DNA from: Apodospora peruviana
Lineage: Eukaryota > Ascomycota > Sordariomycetes > Sordariales > Lasiosphaeriaceae
Length of the DNA: 64,000 nt
Direction: 5' to 3'
NCBI GenBank assembly: GCA_033439685.1
Contig: JAUEDM010000004.1
Location: 2,356,001-2,420,000 of the forward strand
Part shown: piece by piece, positions 22,529 to 33,228 of the stretch
Layout: each line of letters starts with the position of its first letter
Position numbering within the stretch: the stretch's first letter is position 1
The notes under the pieces: model-generated
What the model was told of the DNA's origin: nothing
What the model saw: only the letters and a program-made list of their open reading frames with translations
Databases searched by the model: none
Position numbers and translations under genes: made by a program

Positions 22529-24667
22529 GGTTGCTAATATGGATGTCGAGGTTCGCGATTTGATGTGGTGGGTTGACGTGATCTTGTGTTTGACTCGTTG
22601 AGAGACTGGAGAGCGTCAGGAAATGAGACGGCGACGTTCGCGGACGAGTGAAAATTGAACTCTGGGTATTGAGGGGGAGTTTGAAGGGTAGCTACGTGCC
22701 CTAGAGGACTTGAGGGGGGGTGATGTTCGTTTGGGTTGAGCTTGATCGATGTTTTGATGATTGACGTGGAGAGAAAAAGAACGGGGAGGGAAGATGTGAG
22801 TCGGCGCGGTCAAAATCAAATATTTTTTACCTTGACCGTTCGGGGAATTAAGCGAATGGAAGGCGTGGCGTGGCGGCAAGGAGGGTACGTACCTTCTGCC
22901 TGACAGGGGGCGTATGGAGTACGGGGTGGTGAATGGGTTTGCGCAGGGGAAGTTGCACTGGTGCAGAGCAGGTGGCAGGGCAGGGGTGGCCTCTGATGAT
23001 TGATCTGCACTGAGGAGGGGCTGCGTGAATCAAGGACAGTACCAGGTACCTTCCAGGTTAGCTCGGAGCTCCAGAAAACACACCACACTTGTGGGGACGC
23101 GAGGGGGCAAGTTGGCCTGGTCTTATATAACGTACGAATAATCGATTATCGAGGCAGCAATTGCCCGTTTGATTCCGAGTTGGTCAGGCGTTGGCGATTG
23201 CAGGTTGGTCGTGATCAGCTCTTGCTGGTTCTATTGAGTGACTTGGTCACCTGGGAGAAAGTTCAGAGTTTGGTCCTGTTGTGCACCTGACGGGAGCGTG
23301 TCCGTGGGATGTTGATTGTGTCGGGTGGATTAAAAGGGGAAATCGAGGCCTGTGTCGACAGTTTATCACAGATTGCCAATGTGAGGAACGAACCTGGGCT
23401 GTCAGATAAATTTGGTGGGCGACTTCTTAACTTCTGTGCGAGCTTGCCCTGTGGCAAGTGCTTTTAGTTCCGTCTTGCTCCACGACAACTTACACACTGG
23501 GAAATTCTCGGGCGTCGCTGACGCCTGCTATGGCAATAGAGTTTCTCGCTCACTGTGGTGACTCGTGAGAGCTTGCTATTGACTTTGGACAGCCTTACTA
23601 CAATAGTACGGGTGAAGGAAGACCCGTACCACGGAGTCCGGAAAGCAAGAGGGGATATAATGACTTGTCATCCGATGGGGTAGGAATGGAATTCATTAGA
23701 ATTTCCGGATGTCGGCAGGTGCCGTAGGTGCCTTATAAAAGCAGTTACTCAAGGTTGGCATCCAGACTGCTAGGTCGACAAGTGACGCATCGGGTAGCAG
23801 GTCCTCCCGTCTATCAACCTAATCTGGGTAACTCCTGGAGACGTGGACCTCCACTACTTTTGATCCGATGAGTGGATGCGAACAATAATAACAAGTAAGG
23901 TAGCCGTAGACGCACCCGGCAATGCGCAGTGTCTGCATGATGGGATCTCACGGGTCTCTTTAATGTCAAGCAAGACTACGTCCAACCGGTACTCCGTCAA
24001 GTGTATATGTCGCAGAAATGGTGAAAATTGTCAGCCGCATGGCAAGGCTGCCTATACAATAGCTGCCCAATCAAACCGTCCAGTCCGCGAACCATTGCAG
24101 AATGCTTGACTACATTCCGCTTCTCTGGGAAGCCCCCCCATTTTACTTTTTAGCTCGCCGGATGAGTCGACAACAAGGGAGCCTTGATGGCTTCCAGATG
24201 TTTCCAAGGCAAGCATTTCATTGCCTCAATGAAATGATCCTTGGTCGTTCTCATGGTGATATGACCTTCTGTAGCCTTAGACTAGCAAGCCTTGGCATTC
24301 TTGAAATTGCGGTTTGCGCGGAATTTGCAATCCAATTTCTGCTCTCCAGAACTTCATGCGTCAGGCTGTCCATCTCAAATGGCATCTCCGACGACTGCAA
24401 CCAAACTGCTGCGGCATGCACCGGTCCATAATCCACAAGGACAAAACCTACGCTCTGCAGATGTTGTGAAGCAGCAACATCTATTTACAAGTTCCCTGTG
24501 AACACACAGCACCCCAGAGCAGTGCGCTTGACACTTTTGAAATACAGTCTTGCCATCTGCCATCAATGAAACAGTGAATGATGGACAGTGCGCGTCCGTT
24601 TCTTAATAGGTGGATATCGAGTTAAATTGATGCTTTTCGGATCCACGGACCCCGAACTTCCACCAGA

Positions 24668-24690
24668 CGGCAACGGCAACGGCAACGGCG
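24668..24690. repeat. Short hexamer repeat (CGGCAA)n
   Basis: The sequence has about three and a half copies of CGGCAA followed by CGGCGG. It lies in non-coding DNA and looks like an ordinary microsatellite. Confidence 0.7.
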
Positions 24691-24892
24691 GATCGTGCAC
24701 AGGATGAACACCACGTATCCGTAGATGAAGCACTGTGTCTACCAGGTATCGAGGCATCCTCAAGTACGGAACTGCCTATACAAATTCTGTCGATTTATTC
24801 AATAAATGCAGCGACAAGGTTGGTATTTACAACGCCGCCACTTCCCCGTTAACCCGTACAGGCACTTCAAAAGGCTGTTGTTTGATAGGTAC

Positions 24893-24901
24893 TTATCTGA
24901 T
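24893..24901 (-). promoter_or_regulatory. ATCAGATAA extended GATA site upstream of TAH18
   Basis: The plus strand reads TTATCTGAT, an exact ATCWGATAA match on the minus strand, about 700 bp upstream of the TAH18 ATG. TAH18 works in cytosolic iron-sulfur assembly, so iron control through SRE would make sense. A single match of this length is compatible with chance. Confidence 0.3.
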
Positions 24902-25599
24902 GTCATCCAAGAGGCTGGAGTGGTTTTGTGGTTCAGATGTGGCGCCTAGGTAATTCCCTGTGCCGTGCCGAGCGCTTTTAGCGGCGGCGCGGGTGCCGAT
25001 CTCGGGTCCGCTTCAACCGATTTACAGGATACCGACTCATAGAATAAACCGCAATGACCACCCCGCACATTTCTTTCTTGATTGTCCAAGTTTATTCAAA
25101 CTTATAACCCCAGGCCACCTCCATGGATGGGTAATCGCCGATATAAGTATTTGTTTCTCGGAGGCCTAGACCACCCCGGGTGCGGTTCTGAATCAGCTGA
25201 CGAAATGTAGGGCTGCCGCTATCTCCACGGATCCACTCACAGAACCTTGTATGTTTGGAGCCAGACTCCAGCGACTCCAGCACAGTCAATCGAGAGAATC
25301 GAACAGTGGAACCGCGGCAAGACCCTTCTCCGCCACCTGAACTCTGTTCTCACGATATTTTGGGCTGCTTTTGTTTGATAGTGTCAGTGGCTTCGAGACC
25401 TTGCGTAGATCGTAGACTATCTCCAGCTCGGACGGCCACGATATCTCGGTCGGCAGTATTCTCACCAAAAACCTTGTGCGCAAAGTTTGAGATACTTTGC
25501 GGGGTTATTAGACGGTAAAGAAGTTTTCTGCGAGATCAACAGGTCGAGGAGGAGACCGGAGACGGCACGAAAGCTCAAAAGCTCGACAAGTGGTGCAAC

Positions 25600-28127
25600 A
25601 TGGCTGAACTATCACCAACGCAGGATGGTTTGGTTACCAAGCCGGTGGCAATCGAGGGAAGAAGTATGATTGTGTTGTATGGCTCAGAGACTGGAAACGG
25701 TGAGGAGATTGCACTGGAACTCGCTGAGATGGCTCAGCGGCTTCACTTCCAAACAGTGGTCGATGAGATGGACAGCTTCAAGTTGGTATGTCCAACAAAT
25801 TCCGTCCCAACTTTCGTTTGTAACATATAAATTGACGATGCCGATGCCGTTGCACGACTCCAGACCGACCTGTTGCGGTATTCACATGCCATTTTCGTGA
25901 CCTCCACCACTGGGCAGGGAGACATGCCCAAAAACACGGCAAAGTTCTGGCGAAACCTTAGGCGCGAAAAGCTTAACAACACGAACTGCCTCGGTGCCGT
26001 GAACTTTGCAATATTCGGACTAGGCGACAGCTCATACCCCAAGTGAGTAGCTAGCCACCCTCCTGACTACCTGACACTTAGATGACAGGTTGAACCGGAT
26101 CTGGAACTGACTCACCACTCGATGGCGTCAGGTTCAACTGGGCAGCAAGGAAACTGCGAGCGAGGCTCTTACAACTGGGGGCTTCCGAATTCTTCAGGCC
26201 CGGGGAAGGAGACGAGCGACACGACGACGGGTAAGCACCTCATCATTCATAACCCTTCTTTCATCTCGTATGTGGCAAAGTGTTCACATATCTTTTACAA
26301 ACTAGCATCGACAGCATTTATTTGCCGTGGTATCAGGAACTTAGGGTTGTCTTATTGGCAAATTATCCTCTCCCCGAACCCCTACAGCCTCTACCCGACG
26401 ACATTCGGCTCCCGCCAAATTGCATCCTCCGGTTGGTACCTCCCATGGATCCCACCAAGTCAAACGGTCAGAGTGGCCATGGCGACACTACAAGTGACGC
26501 CGAGCAAAAGTTCCTCGCAACCAAGACCGCGGCCGCCGTGCTCACCCACGTCGACCACCCCAGATCCCCGGCAGAACAGTTGATTGTGGAGTGGGACCGA
26601 ATTCACGGCAAAGACGCATTTCCAACCGAAACCGCGCGGCAAGATGATGTATGGGAGACCCGGAATCCCCGACGGTTTGGCTCTTTGGACAAGGACAACA
26701 TCATTACAGATCATCCCGACAAATATCTGCTTCAAAAGTCATTCGACGAGCTATGGGAGTTCCCTCCGACGAACAAATGGCTAGATATCAAAGGATCCAA
26801 GATAGCAGAGGTAGTGACAAACCATCGAATCACGCCGGTGACCCACTGGCAGGATGTCCGACAAATAACTTTGGCGATAGAGCTTGAAGATGACGAGATA
26901 AGGGATTTCTCATGCTTCTATGCTGGAGCGACGGTGGTCATCTACCCCAAGAACTTCCCCGAAGATGTCCAGACATTAATCACCATGATGGGATGGGAGG
27001 ATGTTGCCGACTACAAAATCAACTGGAGCGCAATTACTAATCGACCTAAGAATCTTCACCTCTTACACGGAGGTGGCGGGACATTGCGGGATTTGCTAAT
27101 CCATAACATTGACTTCACGGCCGTGCCCAAACGCAGCTTCATCAAGCAGCTGGTGCACTTCACCGAGCTCCCAAACGAGCGGGAGCGACTCAAGGAGCTC
27201 TCAGACCCCCACGATGCGGCCGAATTCTATGACTATACCTCTCGCCCTCGCCGTACCATTCTCGAGGTACTTCGAGACTTTCCCGGGGTGAAAATCCCCT
27301 ACCAAGAGATTATCGGCTTGTTCCCTTTGATCCGAGGTCGCGAATTCAGTGTCGCCGAGGGAGGAGAACTCGTTCAAGGGGATGTGGACACTGGGGATGG
27401 CGGTACCCTCGTGTTCAGCATCATCGCTGCGCTCGTCGAGTACAAAACGGTCATCCGGAAGCCCCGAGAGGGTCTCTGTTCTCGCTACCTTAAGTGGCTA
27501 GCTGAAGACTCAAGCATCACAGTCACGCTAAATTTGCCAGGCCCGTCCTCCCCGATCCAGTGTGATCGTTTTCAAACCATGCGGCCGCTCATCGCCATCG
27601 CCACCGGCACTGGCATAGCTCCCATCAAAACTCTGATCGAGGATCGCAATCACTTCCCCCACCCTGGTCAAACCATTTTATTTTTCGGATGTCGCAACAA
27701 GGACGCCGATTTCTACTTCCAGGACACCTGGGAGAAGTATAAAGATAACGTCAAGGTCATCCCGGCCTTCTCGCGAGACCCCATTCCGGAGGAAGATAAA
27801 AAGGCGCTCGGCACCGCAGTTCTCAGTGGGCGGCTCGGGCGGCTCGTCATCCCGGACAGCGGCGACTTCAGGGATACCAATTTTGACGCTGGAAAAAACT
27901 ACGTCCAGTACCAACTCAGGAAACATGCCCATGAGATTGGGGATCTGTTGCGAAAGTTCCCATATCCCATCTTCATGGTTTGTGGAAATGCTGGACGTAT
28001 GCCGGCCGCGGTGCGGAGCGCGTTGATTGATGCTCTGGTGATCAGCAAGATTTCTGATAGCAAGGAAGCGGCCGCGAAGTGGCTTGATGACAAGGATCAG
28101 TGCACATATTGGCAGGAGACTTGGTAA
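25600..28127 (+). CDS. TAH18: TAH18-type NADPH-dependent diflavin oxidoreductase
   Basis: The proposed CDS is join(25600..25785,25864..26042,26132..26230,26306..28127), 761 residues. The N-terminal flavodoxin domain has the FMN P-loop LYGSETGNGEE (about 27-37), STTGQGDMPKN and FGLGDSSYPKFNWAARK. The FAD-binding domain includes THWQDVRQITL and RGREFSVAEGG, then REGLCSRYL. The NADPH domain has ATGTGIAPIKTL, FFGCRNKDADFYF and CGNAGRMP, and the protein ends in YWQETW. In yeast Tah18 passes electrons from NADPH to the Fe-S protein Dre2 for cytosolic iron-sulfur assembly. The protein is roughly 100 residues longer than the usual 600-650, with an extra segment after the flavodoxin domain (about 180-280). 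For intron 1 I used the acceptor CTCCAG|ACC, which joins FKL to TDLLRYSHAIF as in relatives. Confidence 0.92.
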
Positions 28128-29520
28128 ATTACCCCGTGGCGTTGGTGTGTTTGTTGGTTTAGTTTGGTGGTTGTGGATTTGAGGATAGGTCAAACCTGGA
28201 AGCGAATTATTGTTTTTTTTTTTGTCTTGAGAAGGTATCTTATCTCTCCGATAAAAAAGGCGAGATTATGTGGGTAGCGCAATTCTTAAGAATTCATGAT
28301 TATATCCAAGCTCTATGATCTTCTTCTCTCAAGGCCTTTGTTAGTACCCAGATGTTCTCGAATAACTAACCTCCTCCCCCCCTTTTCAGTGTGATTTGGT
28401 AATACGAGAGAGATAATTGTCTCATGTGGAAGTGCTTTTTCTTCTGGCATTACCAAGGTAAATAATCAAGGAAGGTCGCATGATGTTGTTCTTTCATAAA
28501 TGCTCTAATCCATATTAATAGGAAGGCTGAACATTTGTAGGTACATAAGCTCTTCCATACCTACCTGACACTACCCAGCCATTTCAATCCAAACATAGGA
28601 GGGAGGCTGCTTGACCTCGTTTTGGCACCGATCCGGCGGTGCTGCGCATTCATAACGGCTATAGAATCTCGTCTGGCTGTACTGGACTTTGGACGATGGT
28701 ACTACCCTACTACGTCTGAAGTATAGATGGATATCTTGTTTCATGGCTCGCACGGCGTGAAACTGCAAAGATAAAAATGAAGAAATATCTCTAAATTTGT
28801 TCTTCTTCTTATGGTAATTCAGCACCTAGCAGCAACACCTCTCCAAGAAGCGAGCTTGGTAGCTACGTCAATACTATCCTGTCTAACCAGGTATGGCGGG
28901 TACGTGTATGTAGTAGAAACCACCAGAACCTGACAGCAGTTTGGTCCTCGTCCCCAACAGTACATAATGTAGCCTGTTCTGCCTGACAGTTCAAATCCTA
29001 AAACTGCCAGTCATCCTACCCCGGATTTCATTCATGTCATCTCAATGCCGGCCGAACCGCCCAGATAACCAAAAACCCAATAACCGATTTTGCAAGGGAC
29101 CGCCAACCAGCCAGCCCCGATCTTCAAAAAATAAACAAAAAGCTAATTGACTGTCCTGAGCGCCGTATCCTGTTGGTGCCATTATCCCCGAGTACGAACG
29201 AGAAATGAAAAGAGTTCGCTGATCAGTGAGTGATCTTAGCTTATGGTATAAATCCGCTCAATAAAACCGTCTGGAAGATTTTTGAAACACCACTTCTCCA
29301 GTGTAGATATATATATGCACAATTTAAGTGCGGTTAAGTATAGACAGAATAAAGAGAAAGAGCTTCGACCTGAAAGAAAAGGGCTGCGTCAAGCTTGTCG
29401 GAAGTGGGTGAATATCCCGGGGCTGTGTAAAGTCTGGCCGAGAGATTACCACAGTGATGAATATGGTTGAACCGTACATCGAGACGGCGGTTATATGCGT
29501 TGCAGCATCGTTTGTAGGTG
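28128..29520. other. Convergent intergenic region
   Basis: This 1.4 kb lies between the 3' ends of TAH18 (+) and the pepsin-fold gene (-). It is AT-rich and contains a T-rich run near 28210 and TAGGTA/TACCTA motifs near 28540-28570. No gene was seen. Confidence 0.5.
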
Positions 29521-32411
29521 TCACCTATCGTCGTTCTCCTCCCAGCTGTATCGTTTGTCGGCCACTTGCGGTACGTGCACCAATTCGGAGCCTGCTTCTA
29601 TACGCTCCATGCTGCGAGGACTTCGGGGGAAGTAATGTTCGCCTTCTGTTTCTTCCGGCTGCCTCCTGCTGACATGCCTGACCACTTCTTCTTGAATGCG
29701 AGTCTCCTCCTCCACCGTAAAGTTGCTTCCTAGCGTTTCGTTTGAGCCACGACTAGCTGAGCTCGAACGCTTGAGAGACCCGGTCCGTAAAGAACTGTCC
29801 TGTGGATGGGTCAAAGGAGGTTCGCGTTCTGTTATTCGGCCATCCGGGGTGATAATGCGTGGTATCGGTGGCTGTTGGACTGGGAATTCGACATTCTCGG
29901 GTAAAGGCCCTAGACATATTACCCGTGAAGGGTCAATAGGCGTTCGTTGGTATGCAGGAGTGGTCATGCGCAAGGACCTCAGAGACCCAACCGACCCAGC
30001 GGGTGAAGTTGGCGAAATATTACTCGAGTCCGAGCGACTGATGGTCGAGGGCACGTATGTTTGGGGAGACTGAGATGAATGAGGTGAAACGGGCGAGTAA
30101 CTGGAACCAGGATCCGTACTGCTAGAAGGAGGCGGAAAGGGATGAAAACTCGGGGCGACCGTCATTGGTGACGGCAAGTCGAAATGGCGGGTGACCGTCC
30201 AGTCTGGGTGCGGTGAGAGAGGCGAGGGCAGTGATTCGGGAAGGGAGTTACTATTCGCGTAAGTCGGCGAAGATGCTGGCGACGGCTCATCTGATGGACG
30301 GTAGTGCCCAACCGCACTTATATCCTGCATCGATTTCTCGTGATTCGCTGATGAAGGGGAGTAGTCGTGATCCGTTGCTGAAGGGGAGTAGGTCGGCACT
30401 GGCCCCTGCAATTGCCTCTCCATTTTCCGGCGAGTGATTTCATACTCGCTTAACCCATGGGAACTGTCGCCTCCAAGATCGGTATCATCGTCCCCAATGT
30501 CATTGCAATCCAGCTCAACAGGCTCGGGAGGCACCGGTAGCTCGAAGAGTTGATGGTGTGCGTCAGCACCAACTTCGACCGGCTGAGCACTGCTGCCATG
30601 TACTTCGTGCACCAGAGGCTTCTTCGATTTCTTCCTGCGGACGATGATCGAAAACATTCGCTTAACTGGGCTTCTCGGTTGCTCGCCTTCGTCAGAGTTG
30701 GACTCTTCCTTATTCTTCTCCGTCGGTTCGCGGGTGTCCTTCTTTGATCTTTTCCTTCTCCGGCACAAACACCACAATACAAACCCAATAACACTACCAC
30801 TCGCGAACGCACTGAGCACGATACCCGCGGTTTTCCCGGCGCTTAGACCGCCACCTCCAGAAGTATCTTGTTTAAAGTCGGGGTAGGGACTGTCGGGCGG
30901 CCTCTGGATGGTCTGCAATGTATAATTATTCGCGGAATCTTCGGGAAACAGGGCCTGGTGAAGGGAGAAGATACCACTGTCGTAATTCGTGATGATGTAG
31001 GCTTCCTGCATGAATGCACGGCCGATAATGTACTGGTTATCGTTGACCTCCTTAGATGACCGCTTAAGAGGGAAGTATGGGATGTTTTGTTCGCCCCATT
31101 GAATGACGTTCTTGAAAGGATACCGGAGAACTTGTGCGAAGGCGGCAGCAGGGAGTGTGATATTAACGACGCCAGGAAGATCAAGTGGCTGGCCAAAGTC
31201 ATCCACTTTCTCATAGCTCGACACCGAGAAGGTGAACGATAAAGACTCATCCGTCTGGAAACGTATGTATTGAGCATAGGAAGAGAAGGTATAAACTCCT
31301 AGATCCTCTTTCCACGTGAGGTTCAAGGCGGTTGCAAATCGGTCACATACTTCGGTCGGAAGCCACAGGTACGGCGTGGACGAATCAATAAGCGCGGTGA
31401 TAGAATCACCCATGTTCACCAAGGCCTGGGAGGTTGATGTCCAGTTGCTCGGTGCCTTGTCCAAGGAGGGAACTTTGGCAGTGACTCCGCGAAGGAGAAG
31501 TTTGGGAAGCCGACTGACTGGGTCAAGATAGAACTGGGTGTCGTGGGGCACAAGCCGCAGCGTATCATAGCCTCCTAGGGTTAGGGAGGCAAAGGTGCCG
31601 TTACTCTTTCCAGCTTTGGGTTTTGTTAGCAACGGTTGCCATGAAACCAGGACACTTTGACTTACTGTTGCGGTAGTATGCTCCAGCCGTGTACCCATAG
31701 CTGTGACTTGGAATAACACCATATGTTTCGGCCAGCTGTGAGATGAAGGGATTGGTGATATTGGTCCCGAACTTGCCCTGAGTTACGCCAACGCCCACAT
31801 AGCCTTGATAGTAGTTGGTGTCGTTGAGTGTTGCTACTAGCGCGCCGTCGACGGATGATGTAAATCGCGTGACCGTGTTGACGAAGGCGACAGTCTCGAG
31901 GCCATAATTGCCATTGCCTCCCATGCCCGTGTAATTCATACCCAGTTGCCAGGGACCCAGAGATCGCCATGTTTCAGACGCCCCTATCTCAAAGACGCCG
32001 CCTCGCGCGTCTGTACATATTGGGACTGAAAGGTCTGTTAACAAGACTGCTGGTACCAACTTGGACTCCGGATGGGGATGGTTCTTACGTGGAGGACAAC
32101 CGCCCGATTCGACAAGCCAGAGCTCAGAGAGAGCCGTGGCTACGGTCAGATAGACCAGCTGGGCCGGGGATCCCACGGCGAACATAAAATTGGACCATGT
32201 ACCGTCGATGCCATACCTAGAGAGCCGGCATGAGAAAGAAGAGCTACAAAGGAGAGGACGATTGAGTATATGGGCACACGACATACCAGGTGGTTGATGG
32301 TTGGATCCAAAGAGCTTGGGAGGATGGAGCATCGGCAGCAGCGACAAGAAGCGGTGCGGACAACAGCAGAATGTCACAGACGACGGCGGCCACGAGAAAG
32401 GGCAACCGCAT
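29521..32411 (-). CDS. Membrane-anchored pepsin-fold protein, probably catalytically dead
   Basis: The proposed CDS is complement(join(29521..31613,31666..32025,32089..32216,32287..32411)), 901 residues. A signal peptide (MRLPFLVAAVVCDILLLSAP, then LLVAAADA) leads to a pepsin-like (A1) ectodomain of about 420 residues. The usual N-lobe DTGS motif is replaced: the aligned region reads VYLTVATALSELWLV, with no Asp. The C-lobe motif is ALIDSSTPYLWLP, which keeps Asp but has DSS rather than DTG/DSG. Several N-glycosylation sequons occur (NYTG, NDTN, NITN, NGTF). A transmembrane helix spans about 460-482 (AGIVLSAFASGSVIGFVLWC), followed by basic CRRRKRSKK and a roughly 420-residue Ser/Pro-rich cytoplasmic tail. 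This layout suggests a cell-surface scaffold or sensor rather than a protease. Four clean exons with matching phases support the model. Confidence 0.85.
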
Positions 32412-33197
32412 TTTTGCAACGCCCTGGGCCCGGTCTGACGTCGCGGGGACGGCGGACGGGGGCGGAGACGGCGACAGGGCGCGCGACGGGCGAAATCTGC
32501 AGCTGTCACGAGAGAAGAGGTCCTAAGACATTGATGAGGCCGTCTCGGTGTTCCATGAGCTGCTGTTGTGCCAATGGTGAAGCAATTGCACGCAGAGTTG
32601 TTGTCGGACACAACCACAACGGGGAGTTGTGTGTACTGCGCGAAAATGCTGACTCTGGCAGCGAGAAAGCAAGCGGTGGTGCCTGCGTGTGGCCGCAACA
32701 GCGGGAAAAGAACTCCTCAACCGACTGGAAGGCGAATTTGTTGTATGTGGACGACCGACGGGGAAGTTGATAGACGGTAGTCCACCTCCATCAACTGCGG
32801 GCAGATGCAGCAAGTAGTCGTCTGCTGGTCTTCTCGTCTGTTCACCCACTTCCTCTGTAGTCTACACGGGACTGGAGCCGGGGCTGGTGCCAGGGTACTA
32901 TGCAACAGGAGCCCAAGTTTCTGGCGGGACGAATGGGACGAATGGGAACAAATGCCCGGGCTGGAGGTGCGGACGAACGATCGAGGATGATGGGACGACC
33001 TCCGCAGGCTAGAACGGCACTGCTTCCATGCCAGCAAGCAAGCTACAGTTTAGGCCAGTCAAGCCGGTGCCCGGTGCAGTGGGTGAGTGGCAGCAGGGAG
33101 AGGCCAGCGTCCAGTCGGAAAACGGAAGCTTGAAGCTGGGGGTGGTGGGACGGGAGGGAGTTTTTTTCTTTTTTCCTCACTGCTGGCTCTTTGGGTT

Positions 33198-33228
<31 letters not shown>

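Larger units (their letters stand above)
22529..25599. other. Divergent 3.1 kb upstream region
   Basis: This stretch separates the RRM gene (-) from TAH18 (+). The first 300 bp next to the RRM ATG are probably leader or promoter. The rest shows only short overlapping frames. It contains the six-base repeat CGGCAA at 24668-24690 and an extended GATA site at 24893-24901. No RNA gene or mobile element was recognised. Confidence 0.5.

Noticed and set aside
25786..25863. Apparent lack of an AG acceptor before GACGATGCC in TAH18, suggesting a broken gene
   Set aside because: The downstream acceptor CTCCAG|ACC gives a normal 78-bp intron and rejoins FKL to TDLLRY as in relatives, so no mutation is needed.
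28985..29010. GTTCAAATCC resembling a tRNA B box
   Set aside because: No matching A box, acceptor stem or anticodon arm could be folded around it.
31614..31722. Alternative start for the pepsin-fold gene inside its third intron
   Set aside because: The upstream exons supply a signal peptide and the N-lobe of the A1 fold with consistent splice phases, so the internal start would only give a fragment.
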